Positions 37,767 through 45,190 of a stretch of 45,190 nucleotides of DNA are shown piece by piece. The notes under the pieces were generated by a model. The model made no database searches. It saw only the letters and a program-made list of their open reading frames with translations, and was not told the origin of the DNA. A program made the translations under genes and the position numbers. Origin of the DNA: Pseudonocardia sp. CNS-004 (lineage in GTDB: Bacteria; Actinomycetota; Actinomycetes; Mycobacteriales; Pseudonocardiaceae). The stretch covers positions 1 through 45,190 of the forward strand of contig MKJV01000124.1 in assembly GCA_001942185.1 (NCBI GenBank). The letters run 5' to 3'. Positions within the stretch are counted from its first letter, which is position 1; every line of letters starts with the position of its first letter.

Positions 37767-39293
37767 CTCTTCATGAACGGTGGCACGTCCACGTCGTCGT
37801 CGAGGTCCGCGACGTCCACCGGCTGCGTGTAGAGGGGCGCCGTGGAGCGCTCGGAGACGTGCGGGCGCTGGGCCTCCGGCGCCGGCTCGGGCTGGCGTTG
37901 CGCGGGCGCGTACCCACCGGTGGCCGCCGGGACGGCGGGCGGCAGGGTGCCGGCCTGGTTCGGCGGGACCGGCGTGCCCGCCGGGGCGGGCTGACCCGGC
38001 GCGGCGGTCACCCGCTGGCCGGAGTAGGGCGCCGACTGCGCGGCGGACGCGCCGACGGCACCGTTGCCGTTGGAGGCGCCGTTCCCGTTGGCGGTGCCGC
38101 CGTTGTCGCCCTGCGGCGCGGGACTCGAGGCGCGGGGGTGGACGCGCGGTGGCCGGCTGGGCGGTGGCCGGCTGGGCGGGGGTCGACGGCGCGCTGCTCG
38201 CGGGTGGCTGCGCCGCCGGAGCGGGCGCCGGGGGCGACGCCCCGTTCCCGGTGGACGTCGTGCCGCTCACACCCGAGGCGATCACCCCGGAACCCTGCTT
38301 CTCCTGCGACTTGACGCGGTGGGCTCGAGCTTCTTGTGCGTGGGCCCACCCGCCTCGAAGCCCGCCGCGATGACGGTGACGCGGACCTCGTCGCCGAGCG
38401 AGTCGTCGATGACCGTACCGAAGATGATGTTGGCCTCGGGGTGAGCTGCTTCCTGCACGAGCGACGCGGCTTCGTTGATCTCGAAGAGGCCGAGGTCGGA
38501 ACCGCCCGCGATGGACAGCAGCACGCCCTGCGCGCCGTCCATCGACGCCTCGAGCAACGGCGAGTTGATCGCCTTGCCCGCGGCCTGCACGGCTCTGCCC
38601 TCCCCGCGCGACGAGCCGATGCCCATCAACGCACTGCCCCGCCCCGGACATGACCGACTTGACGTCGGCGAAGTCGAGGTTGATCAGGCCCGGGGTGGTG
38701 ATCAGGTTCGTGATGCCCTGGACACCGGAGAGCAGCACCTCGTCGGCCGAGCGGAACGCATCCATCAGCGAGACGCCCACGTCGCCGAGCTGCAGCAGCC
38801 GGTCGTTGGGGATCACGATGAGCGTGTCGCACTCGTTGCGCAGCGACTGGATGCCCTCTTCGGCCTGCCCGGCGCGGCGCCTGCCCTCGAACGTGAACGG
38901 CCGCGTGACCACACCGATCGTCAGCGCGCCGAGCTTGCGCGCGATCGACGCGACCACGGGCGCGCCGCCGGTGCCGGTGCCACCACCCTCGCCGGCCGTC
39001 ACGAAGACCATGTCGGCCCCCTTGAGGACCTCCTCGATCTCCTCGCGGTGGTCCTCGGCGGCCTTGCGGCCCACCTCGGGGTTGGCGCCTGCGCCGAGTC
39101 CGCGGGTGAGCTCACGGCCGATGTCGAGCTTCACATCCGCGTCGGACATCAGCAGGGCCTGTGCGTCCGTGTTCACCGCGATGAACTCGACGCCCTTCAG
39201 GCCGACCTCGATCATGCGGTTGACGGCGTTGACGCCGCCGCCACCGATGCCGACGACCTTTATCACGGCCAGGTAGTTGTGCGGGGGCGTCAT
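37763..39293 (-). CDS. ftsZ: Cell division protein FtsZ (frame broken three times)
   Basis: Tubulin-like GTPase of about 509 residues. The G-box region VGIGGGGVNAVNRM, the tubulin signature GGGTGTGGAPVVA and the T7-loop side NLDFADVKSVMS are in the first frame. The rest continues in others, with breaks about 38637, 38325 and 38128. An unusually long Ala/Pro/Gly/Asn-rich linker (about 320-495) leads to the conserved tail DVDVPPFMKR that binds SepF and FtsW. ATG 39293 has GGAAGGTG upstream. A 375-nt gap with its own promoter signals separates it from ftsQ. Confidence 0.97.
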
Positions 39294-39355
39294 AAGGGCG
39301 CACCTTCCAGTCAAGCTCGGGTCCGTCCCCGGGGGTCCGGGCCATCCGGAGGAGA

Positions 39356-39384
39356 ACGCTAGGTCTCGTCCCGGTCTCGGTCCA
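39356..39384 (-). promoter_or_regulatory. Candidate ftsZ promoter
   Basis: On the minus strand TGGACC (39384-39379), a 17-nt spacer and TAGCGT (39361-39356) fit the -35/-10 pattern of housekeeping actinobacterial promoters. It would give a leader of about 55 nt. ftsZ having its own promoters in the ftsQ-ftsZ gap is established for Streptomyces. Confidence 0.45.
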
Positions 39385-39514
39385 GCAGGCGCGCCGCTGC
39401 GCGCCAGCCCCCAAAGGGTTGATCTTCAGTGCTGATCTTTCCCTCAAGCCCCCGATAACGGCGCGCGGGGGCCGCTCGTCACCATAGCGGGCGACCGGAC
39501 GGCACCCGATCAGT

Positions 39515-39643
39515 GCGACACACCCGCCCTGACGCCGCGACTCGACCGCACTCAGACCCCGACTCGCGGAGAGGGGGCGGCCTCCCCTCCGCGAGTCGGG
39601 GTCTCCGTACGCGCGAGTCGCGGCGTCGGTGCGGGTGTGTCGC
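39515..39643. repeat. Very long imperfect inverted repeat between ftsQ and ftsZ
   Basis: The left arm from GCGACACACCC (39515) to about 39574 matches the reverse complement of the right arm ending GGGTGTGTCGC (39643). Identical blocks cover GCGACACACCCGC, GACGCCGCGACTCG and AGACCCCGACTCGCGGA, with two short internal mismatched patches. The loop is about 10 nt. GTGCGGGTGTGTCGCGG is repeated directly at 39644-39660. It could stop ftsQ transcripts, or be a mobile palindrome. Confidence 0.9.
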
Positions 39644-39668
39644 GGTGCGGGTGTGTCGCGGGTGCGCG

Positions 39669-40466
39669 TCAGCGGCGGATCGTCGGGAGGTCGGGGCTGG
39701 TGACGTCGTAGACCGTGCCGGGCTGGGTGAGCAGCGCGGACAGGGCGGCGGCCTTCTCCTCGGCGCGGTCCGGCGTGCCCCAGCGCACCTCCTGGCCCTC
39801 CGCCATGCGCAACGTCACCTGACCCGGCCGCCCCCGGCCCGACGACGCCGGCACCCGCGGTCTCGACCTGCGCGCGCAGCGCGTCGGGCAACGAGGCGAG
39901 CACGGCGACGGCAGCGAGCGTGCCCGGGTCACCGGAGCGCGGCGTGGTGGTCAACCGGGGCAGGCCGGGGGCCGGCACGCCCGGGTAGACGACACCGTTG
40001 CGGTCGACGAGCGCCGGGCCCCGCGTCGTCGACCCGGTGGCCACTGGCACCCGCTCCGTGACCGTCACCGTGATCGTGTGCGGCCACGACCGGCCGACGT
40101 GCACCGACTCCACGGGCGGCAGCGCAGCCACCCGCGTGGCCACCGCGCCGGTGTCGACGGCCGCGAGAGGTGCCCCGGCCGGCACGGCCGCAGCGGTCCG
40201 GACGTCGGACTCCGGCACCGTGCCCGCGCCCACGACCTCCACCTGCTCCACGTCGAACAGGCCCGCGTCGTACAGCAGTACCCGCACCCCGAACCCGATC
40301 CCCACCAGCAGCAGCACCCCGGCCAGCAGGGCGGCGAGGCGCCGCCGCACGTAGTGCTCCTTCGACACCGGCGCGGTGGGATGCGTTCCGGATCGCGGGG
40401 CGGGCGGCCCACCGGCCGCTCGGCGAGCGCCCGCTCGCCCCGCCCCCCGCCGTCCCGCCGCCTCAC
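39669..40466 (-). CDS. ftsQ: Cell division protein FtsQ (frame broken twice)
   Basis: About 265 residues. A basic cytosolic tail, one membrane helix (RRRLAALLAGVLLLVGIGFG) and a POTRA domain (GLFDVEQVEVVGAGTVPESD) are followed by VNGVVYPG-like DRNGVVYPGVPAPGLPRL. The end, TVYDVTSPDLPTIRR, is in another frame (break about 39830). FtsQ links early and late division proteins with FtsL/FtsB. Start: GTG 40466 overlaps the stop of a mini-ORF (GTGA) and needs a one-base repair near 40383 to join VSKEHYVRRR. An ATG at 40497 is in the main frame and is the alternative. Confidence 0.9.
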
Positions 40467-40555
40467 CGTTCGGTCTCGCTGCGCTCGTCCGACCCATCGA
40501 AAGGCAACACGGTGTGCAGACGCTGTGCCATCGGTTCGCTCGCAGGGTCGCTCAT
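40463..40555 (-). CDS. MIRU-like mini-ORF B (30 codons) in the murC-ftsQ junction
   Basis: ATG 40555 overlaps the murC stop (ATGA) and the stop overlaps a GTG for ftsQ (GTGA). It reads MSDPASEPMAQRLHTV, then LPFDGSDERSETER. It is a clear relative of the 25-codon ORF between ftsW and murG: 33 of the first 40 bases are identical, and GAGCGCAGCGAG is shared near the end. The architecture is that of mycobacterial MIRUs, which insert into DTGA stop/start overlaps and keep translational coupling. Whether the peptide matters is unknown; its role may be only to carry ribosomes across. Confidence 0.7.
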   Translation of the reverse strand: MSDPASEPMAQRLHTVLPFDGSDERSETER

Positions 40556-41948
40556 CCGCCCTCCCGCCGCTCCAGCTCGAGCAGGATCTCCGGCGCCAGC
40601 ACGGTGACGTCCCCCGCGCCCATCGTGATGACCAGGTCGCCCGCGGTGGCGACCGCGGCCACGACGGCGGGGACGTCCTCCCAGTGGGGCACGAACCGCA
40701 CCCGCTCGGGCGGCAGCGGCACGGCGTCGGCCACGAGCTTGCCGCTCACCCCGGGCTGCGGGTCCTCCCGCGCGCCGTAGACGTCGAGCACGACCACCTC
40801 GTCGGCGATGCCGAGCGCGGCGCCGAACTCGGCGGCGAAGTCGCGGGTGCGGGAGTAGAGGTGCGGTTGGAACGCCACGACCACGCGGCCGTGCCCGTCC
40901 ACGACCTGGCGCGCGGCGCGCAGCTGGGCCGCGACCTTGCTCGGGTGGTGGGCGTAGTCGTCGTACACCGCCACACCCGCGGCCCGGCCGCGGAACTCGA
41001 ACCGCCGACGCACCCCGTCGAACGCGGCGAGCCCCGCGAGCAACGCCTCGGGCTCGGCTCCCAGCTCGGCACCGGCGAGCAGCGCGCCCAGGGCGTTGAG
41101 CGCCATGTGCTCGCCCGGCACCGCGAGCCTCAGCAGGTGCTCGCGGCCCTCGTGGAACAGCACGATCCGCGCGCCCGTGCCGTCGGGCCGGAAGTCGACG
41201 AGCCGCGCGTCGGCGGCGGCGGCGCGCCCGTAGCGGCGCACCCGGATACCGCGCGCGTCGGCGCGGGCGGCGAGCGCGGCGGCGCCCGGGTCGTCGGCAC
41301 AGGCCACGAGCGTCCCGCCGGGGACGATCCGGCCCAGGAACTCGTCGAACGCGGCCACGTACGCCTCGGGGCTGCCGTAGTGGTCGAGGTGGTCGGCCTC
41401 CACGTTCGTCACCACCGCAACGGTGGGCGAGAAGGCGAGGAACGACGCGTCGCTCTCGTCGGCCTCCACGACGAACACGTCGCCACTGCCCTCGTGGGCG
41501 CCCGAACCGGACGCGGCGAGGTCGCCGCCGATCGCGAACGACGGGTCGAGCCCGCAGTGCTGCAGCGCCACCGTGAGCATCGACGTGGTGGAGGTCTTGC
41601 CCGCCGTGCCGGTCACGGCGGCGAGGCGCCGCCCCGCGGTGAGCGCGGCGAGGGCCTGCGCTCGGTGCACGACCGGGAGGCCGCGCTCGCGGGCGGCGGC
41701 GAGCTCCGGGTTGGTCTCACGGATCGCGGAGGACACCACCACGGTGGCGGGCGCGTCGGGCAGGTACGCCGCGTCGTGCCGACCGCGACATCGGCGCCGA
41801 GCGCGCGCAGTGCGAGCACGGTGCGGGAGTCCTTCGCGTCCGACCCGGACACCACGGTGCCCCGGGCCAGCAGGATCCGCGCGATGCCGCTCATCCCGGC
41901 ACCACCGATCCCGATCAGGTGCACGTGCTTCTCGAGCTCGACGGTCAT
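40552..41948 (-). CDS. murC: UDP-N-acetylmuramate-L-alanine ligase (frame broken once)
   Basis: About 465 residues. HLIGIGGAGMSGIARILL is the N-terminal UDP-binding domain; GTAGKTSTTSM the ATP P-loop; VEADESDASFL and VVTNVEADHLDHYG the Mur ligase centre; DDYAHHPSKVAA the C-terminal domain. It adds L-Ala to UDP-MurNAc in the cytosol. The frame breaks near 41775; one added C gives VAVGHDAAYLPD. ATG 41948 overlaps the murG stop (ATGA), and its own stop overlaps the start of mini-ORF B. Confidence 0.96.
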
Positions 41949-43063
41949 CGGTCCCTCCACGGCGGCAGGATCTGCGTCGCAGGCTCCGGCGGGGCGCCGA
42001 CCAGCTCCAGCACCATGCCTGCGAGCGTGTCGGCGGCGTCGGCGTGCCCCGACGAGCGCGCGGCGGCGCCCACCTCGGCCAGCCGCCGCGGGTCGTGCAG
42101 GAGCGGGACGAGCTCGGCGGCCACCCGCTGCCCCGTGAGATCGCCGTCCTCCACGAGCGTCCCGCCGCCCGCGGCGACCACCGGGGCCGCGTTGAGCGAC
42201 TGCTCGCCGTTGCCGTGCGGCAGCGGCACGTAGACCGCGGGGAGGCCCACGGCCGACACCTCCGCCACGGTGGTGGCGCCCGCCCGGCAGAGCACGGCGT
42301 CGGCGGCGGCGTAGGCGAGGTCCATCCGTTCGATGTACGGCACGCCGAGGTAGCCGGGCGCGGGTGGGGCCGGCTCGCCGCCCTTGCCGTGCGCGTGCAG
42401 GACGGCGATCCCGGCGCGGAGCAGGTCGGGCAGCGCGGCAGCCAGTGCGGTGTTGAGCGTGCGGGCGCCGAGGGAGCCGCCGAACACCAGCAGCACCGGA
42501 CCCTGCGGGGGCAGCCCGAAGAACCGCCGGGCCTCCGCGCGCAGCCCTGCGCGGTCCAGCCCCGTGATGGACCGCCGCAGCGGCATCCCCACCACCCGCT
42601 CACCGGGCAGCCCGCTGCCGGGCACCGCGACCGCGACGATGTCGGCGAACCGGGCGCCGACCTTGTTGGCCAGGCCCGCGCGGGCGTTCGCCTCGTGCAC
42701 GACGATCGGCACGCGCCCCCTGGCGCCCAGGTAGGCGGGCAGCGCGACGTAGCCGCCGAACCCCACCACCGCCTGCGCGCCGACCTCGGCGAGCACCTCG
42801 CGCACCCGCGTGACGGCCCCGCGGACCTTGCCCGGCAGCCGCAGCAGGTCGGCGGTGGGCTTGCGCGGCAGCGGCACCGGCGGGATCAGCGCGAGCGGGT
42901 ACCCGCGGGCCGGGATGAGCGTGGTGTCCAGGCCCTTCTCGGTGCCCAGCGCGGTGATCCGGGTGTCGGGGCGCAGCGCGCGCACCGCGTCGGCGAAGGC
43001 GAGCGCCGGCTCGATGTGCCCCCCGCTCCCCCCGCCCGCGACGACGATGGACGGCCCGCTCAT
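41945..43063 (-). CDS. murG: UDP-GlcNAc transferase making lipid II
   Basis: 372 residues, unbroken. The N-terminal GGGSGGHIEPALAFADA is the MurG glycine loop. VGFGGYVALPAYLGA and VHEANARAGLANK line the acceptor site; LLVFGGSLGARTLN and LCRAGATTVAEVSAVGLPAV form the UDP-GlcNAc site. It makes lipid II from lipid I at the inner face of the membrane. ATG 43063 overlaps the stop of mini-ORF A (ATGA). Confidence 0.97.
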   Translation of the reverse strand: MSGPSIVVAGGGSGGHIEPALAFADAVRALRPDTRITALGTEKGLDTTLIPARGYPLALIPPVPLPRKPTADLLRLPGKVRGAVTRVREVLAEVGAQAVVGFGGYVALPAYLGARGRVPIVVHEANARAGLANKVGARFADIVAVAVPGSGLPGERVVGMPLRRSITGLDRAGLRAEARRFFGLPPQGPVLLVFGGSLGARTLNTALAAALPDLLRAGIAVLHAHGKGGEPAPPAPGYLGVPYIERMDLAYAAADAVLCRAGATTVAEVSAVGLPAVYVPLPHGNGEQSLNAAPVVAAGGGTLVEDGDLTGQRVAAELVPLLHDPRRLAEVGAAARSSGHADAADTLAGMVLELVGAPPEPATQILPPWRDR

Positions 43064-43137
43064 CGCTCGCCCTCGCTGCGCTCGGGCGGCGCTTCGCGCA
43101 GGCCCTGTGACATTGATTCGCTCGCAAGCTCGCTCAT
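43060..43137 (-). CDS. MIRU-like mini-ORF A (25 codons) in the ftsW-murG junction
   Basis: ATG 43137 overlaps the ftsW stop and the TGA at 43062-43060 overlaps the murG start; both joints are ATGA. The peptide begins MSELASESMSQGL and ends ERSEGER. Removing 74 nt would rejoin ftsW and murG by one ATGA, as if an element had inserted with duplication of that 4-nt site. Mini-ORF B shows the same plan and a related peptide. I see no promoter or hairpin of note inside it. Confidence 0.7.
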   Translation of the reverse strand: MSELASESMSQGLREAPPERSEGER

Positions 43138-44580
43138 CGCACCCGCCCCCGCTGGGCGGGCGGACGCGGCGCCGGAGCGCGGTACGGCTCGGGCGCGGGC
43201 AGCCGCAGCAGCCGGGCGACGCGGTTCTCGCCGTGCTGCTTGATCGCGGCGATGGCCTCGGGTTCGTGTCGCGCCGCGTTGGCGATCACCCCGAAGACGA
43301 ACATGGTGACCACGAGGGACGTGCCTCCCGAGGAGATCAACGGGAGCTGCAACCCGGTCACCGGCAGCAGCCCCACGACGTAGCCGATGTTGATGGCCGC
43401 CTGCGCGACGAGCCACGTGGTGGACGTCGCCACGACGAGTCGCAGCCACGGGTCGGCGCTGCGCGCGGCGATCCGGAAGCCGGTGTAGGCGAGCGTGGCG
43501 AACAGCGCCAGCACCGCGAACGCCCCGATGAACCCCAGCTCCTCGGCCACGATCGCGAAGATGAAGTCGTTGTGGGCGTTGGGCAGGTAGCTCCACTTCG
43601 CCCGGCCCTGCCCGAGGCCCTGCCCGAACAGCCCGCCGTCGGCGAGCGAGTACAGCGCCTGCTGGGCCTGGAACCCGGCGGCCTGGGGGTCGGCGCTCGT
43701 CGGGGTTGAGGAAGGCCGTGATGCGGCTCATCCGGTACTCGGCGCTGAGCGCGAGCACGACCGCCCCGGCCGCCGCCCCGCTGGAGAGGGCGAGGATCAG
43801 CCGCATCGGCGCGCCACCGAAGAAGAGCAGCGCCACGAGCACGATGCCGAGCGAGATCGTCATGCCCAGGTCGGGCTGCAGCACCAGCAGCGTCAGCAGC
43901 ACCGCCGTGACCGGCACCACCGGCGACAGCGCGTACTTCCAGCGGTGCATGACGGCCCGGCGGGCGACGAGCACGTGGGCGCCCCACATGGTGAGCGCCA
44001 CCTTGACCGCCTCGGACGGCTGCACCGAGAACGACCCGAACGCGAACCAGGCCCGCGACCCGTTGCGGGTGTCGCCGACGAACAGCACCGCCGCCAGCGC
44101 GATCGCACCGATCACGAGCGCGGCGGGGGCGAGCGCGCGCAGCCTGCGCGGCGAGATGCACAGCCCGAGCCAGAACATCAGCAGTCCGGGCACGCAGAAC
44201 ATCAGCTGCCGGGTGAACACCGAGTACGACGAACCGTCGGCCGTGAGCGACTCCACCGCCGACGCCGACAACACCATGACCAGCCCGAACAGGGTGAGCA
44301 GGCCGAAGACGCCGAGCACGAGGTGCAGCGAGGTGAGGGGGCGGCGCAGCCACTGCCCCAGCGCGGCGGCGGTACGGCCGGCCGCGAGCCGCAGGGCGTG
44401 CGTCCCGCCCCCGATCCCGCGCGCCCCGATCCCGCCGGACACGGTCGCGCGTCGCGAACGGGTGCCGGCCGCGGTGCCCTTCACCGCGGTGCCCTTCACC
44501 GCGCCCTTCGACGCGGTGACCTTGGGCGCCGTGCCCTTCGGCGCCGTGCGCGCCCGTTCCCCGCCCCGCGGCACGGTCAC
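43134..44580 (-). CDS. ftsW: Lipid II polymerase/division protein FtsW (frame broken once)
   Basis: SEDS glycosyltransferase of about 482 residues with ten helices. Seen: FGLVMVLSASAVESL, SRAWFAFGSFSVQPSE, LVLQPDLGMTISLGIVLVA, and near the end NIGYVVGLLPVTGLQLPLIS. A Lys/Thr/Ala-rich cytosolic N-terminus of about 75 residues holds KGTA-type repeats. The break near 43702 (net one extra or two lost bases) separates RITAFLNPD from ADPQAAGFQAQQALYSLADG. GTG 44580 overlaps the murD stop (GTGA). Confidence 0.96.
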
Positions 44581-45190
44581 ACCACCGGGTCCGGCGTCAC
44601 GGGAGCCCGACCGGCCGCCGCCTCCGCGAACCGCAGACCGCGTTCGGCGTAGTCGGCGAACTGGTCCATCGAGGCCGCGGCCGGGGCGAGCAGGACGACG
44701 TCGCCGGGCCGGGCCAGTGCGGCGGCCTCGCGGACGGCGGTCGTCATGACGTCGGTCGACATGGTGGCATCGTCGCCCGGCACGACCTCGGCGACGGGGA
44801 GATCGGGCGCGTGTCGCGCAAGGGCGGTGAGGATCTCCGTGCGGTCGCTGCCGATCACGACGGCGCCGCGGAGCCCGCGGGCGTGGCGGGCGACGACCTC
44901 GTCGACGGCGGCGCCCTTGAGCAGGCCACCGACGATCCACACGACGGGGGCGGGCGCCTGCGCGGCGAGGGAAGCGGCCGCGGCGTGCGGGTTGGTGGCC
45001 TTGGAGTCGTCGACGTAGCGGACCCCGTCGACGGTGGCGACCACGCCGCCGCGGTGCGGGCCGGGCCGGAAGTCCTCCAGTCCGGCGCGGACGGCGTCCG
45101 GGCCGACGCCCGCGGCGCGGGCGAGCGCGGCGGCGGCGAGCGCGTCGACGACGCCGGCGCGCCGGGGTGCACGGCCCCGGCCTCGATGAG
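44577..45190 (-). CDS. murD: UDP-MurNAc-L-Ala-D-Glu ligase, C-terminal part (runs off the window)
   Basis: About the last 200 residues. The end of the central ATP domain and the C-terminal domain are visible: VVDALAAAALARAAGV, VRYVDDSKATNPHAAAASLA (the MurD lysine/Asn signature), VVWIVGGLLKG and the final VVLLAPAAASMDQFADYAERG. A likely frame break lies near 45160. MurD adds D-glutamate to UDP-MurNAc-L-Ala. Coupled to ftsW by GTGA; the order murD-ftsW-murG-murC-ftsQ-ftsZ is the normal dcw order. Confidence 0.93.
   Translation of the reverse strand, partial: HRGRGRAPRRAGVVDALAAAALARAAGVGPDAVRAGLEDFRPGPHRGGVVATVDGVRYVDDSKATNPHAAAASLAAQAPAPVVWIVGGLLKGAAVDEVVARHARGLRGAVVIGSDRTEILTALARHAPDLPVAEVVPGDDATMSTDVMTTAVREAAALARPGDVVLLAPAAASMDQFADYAERGLRFAEAAAGRAPVTPDPVV

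Noticed and set aside
1..45190. Reading the broken genes as pseudogenes
   Set aside because: Single-copy essential genes are affected alike, with the rest of each protein fully conserved and a common base context; error is the simpler reading.

Overview
The window is very GC-rich, uses many GTG starts and stop/start overlaps (ATGA, GTGA), and carries an actinobacterial set of genes: wag31/DivIVA, SepF, a SulP-carbonic anhydrase fusion, an ileS T-box, and leaderless-looking promoters. It looks like an actinobacterial chromosome, most likely Pseudonocardiales (Pseudonocardia-like). That placement is an inference from gene content and style, not from a search.

Layout. 1-1309: the bioF/bioD junction (minus), with a 124-bp tandem duplication across it. 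1337-2308: Dyp-type peroxidase. 2248-4467: SulP transporter fused to a beta-carbonic anhydrase (minus), overlapping the peroxidase tail to tail. 4773-12278: a plus-strand block with a PaaX-type regulator, a solute-binding lipoprotein, a fused two-domain CoA-transferase, a pyruvate-carboxylase-type carboxyltransferase, a biotin carrier and a biotin carboxylase. The last four are translationally coupled. I read them as a biotin-dependent carboxylase whose 3-oxo acid product is activated by the CoA-transferase; acetone or another ketone is a speculative substrate. 12400-15953: dnaE (minus). 16315-18297: alpha/beta hydrolase and glycosyltransferase. 18477-25331 (minus): glycosyltransferase, DMT transporter, DUF998 protein, unknown anchored protein, rluD-type synthase, lspA, CPA1 antiporter. 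25488-28239: NarL-type kinase, regulator and a DUF4097-type protein. 28264-32542 (minus): methyltransferase, DUF167 protein, ileS with a T-box leader.

32822-45190 (minus) is the 3' part of the division and cell wall (dcw) cluster. In transcription order it runs murD (partial), ftsW, murG, murC, ftsQ, ftsZ, yfiH, yggS, sepF, yggT, wag31 and a membrane protein of unknown function. Two short related ORFs sit exactly in the stop/start junctions ftsW-murG and murC-ftsQ. They have the architecture described for mycobacterial MIRU elements, and I consider them the most interesting feature here.

Caution: about 30 reading frames breaks fall in otherwise well-conserved genes, including essential ones (dnaE, ileS, ftsZ, murC, ftsW). 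Most fit loss of one G or C in a GC-rich run. I treat them as sequence errors and annotate each gene across its breaks. Several intergenic spaces hold strong inverted repeats, the largest with arms of about 59 nt between ftsQ and ftsZ.
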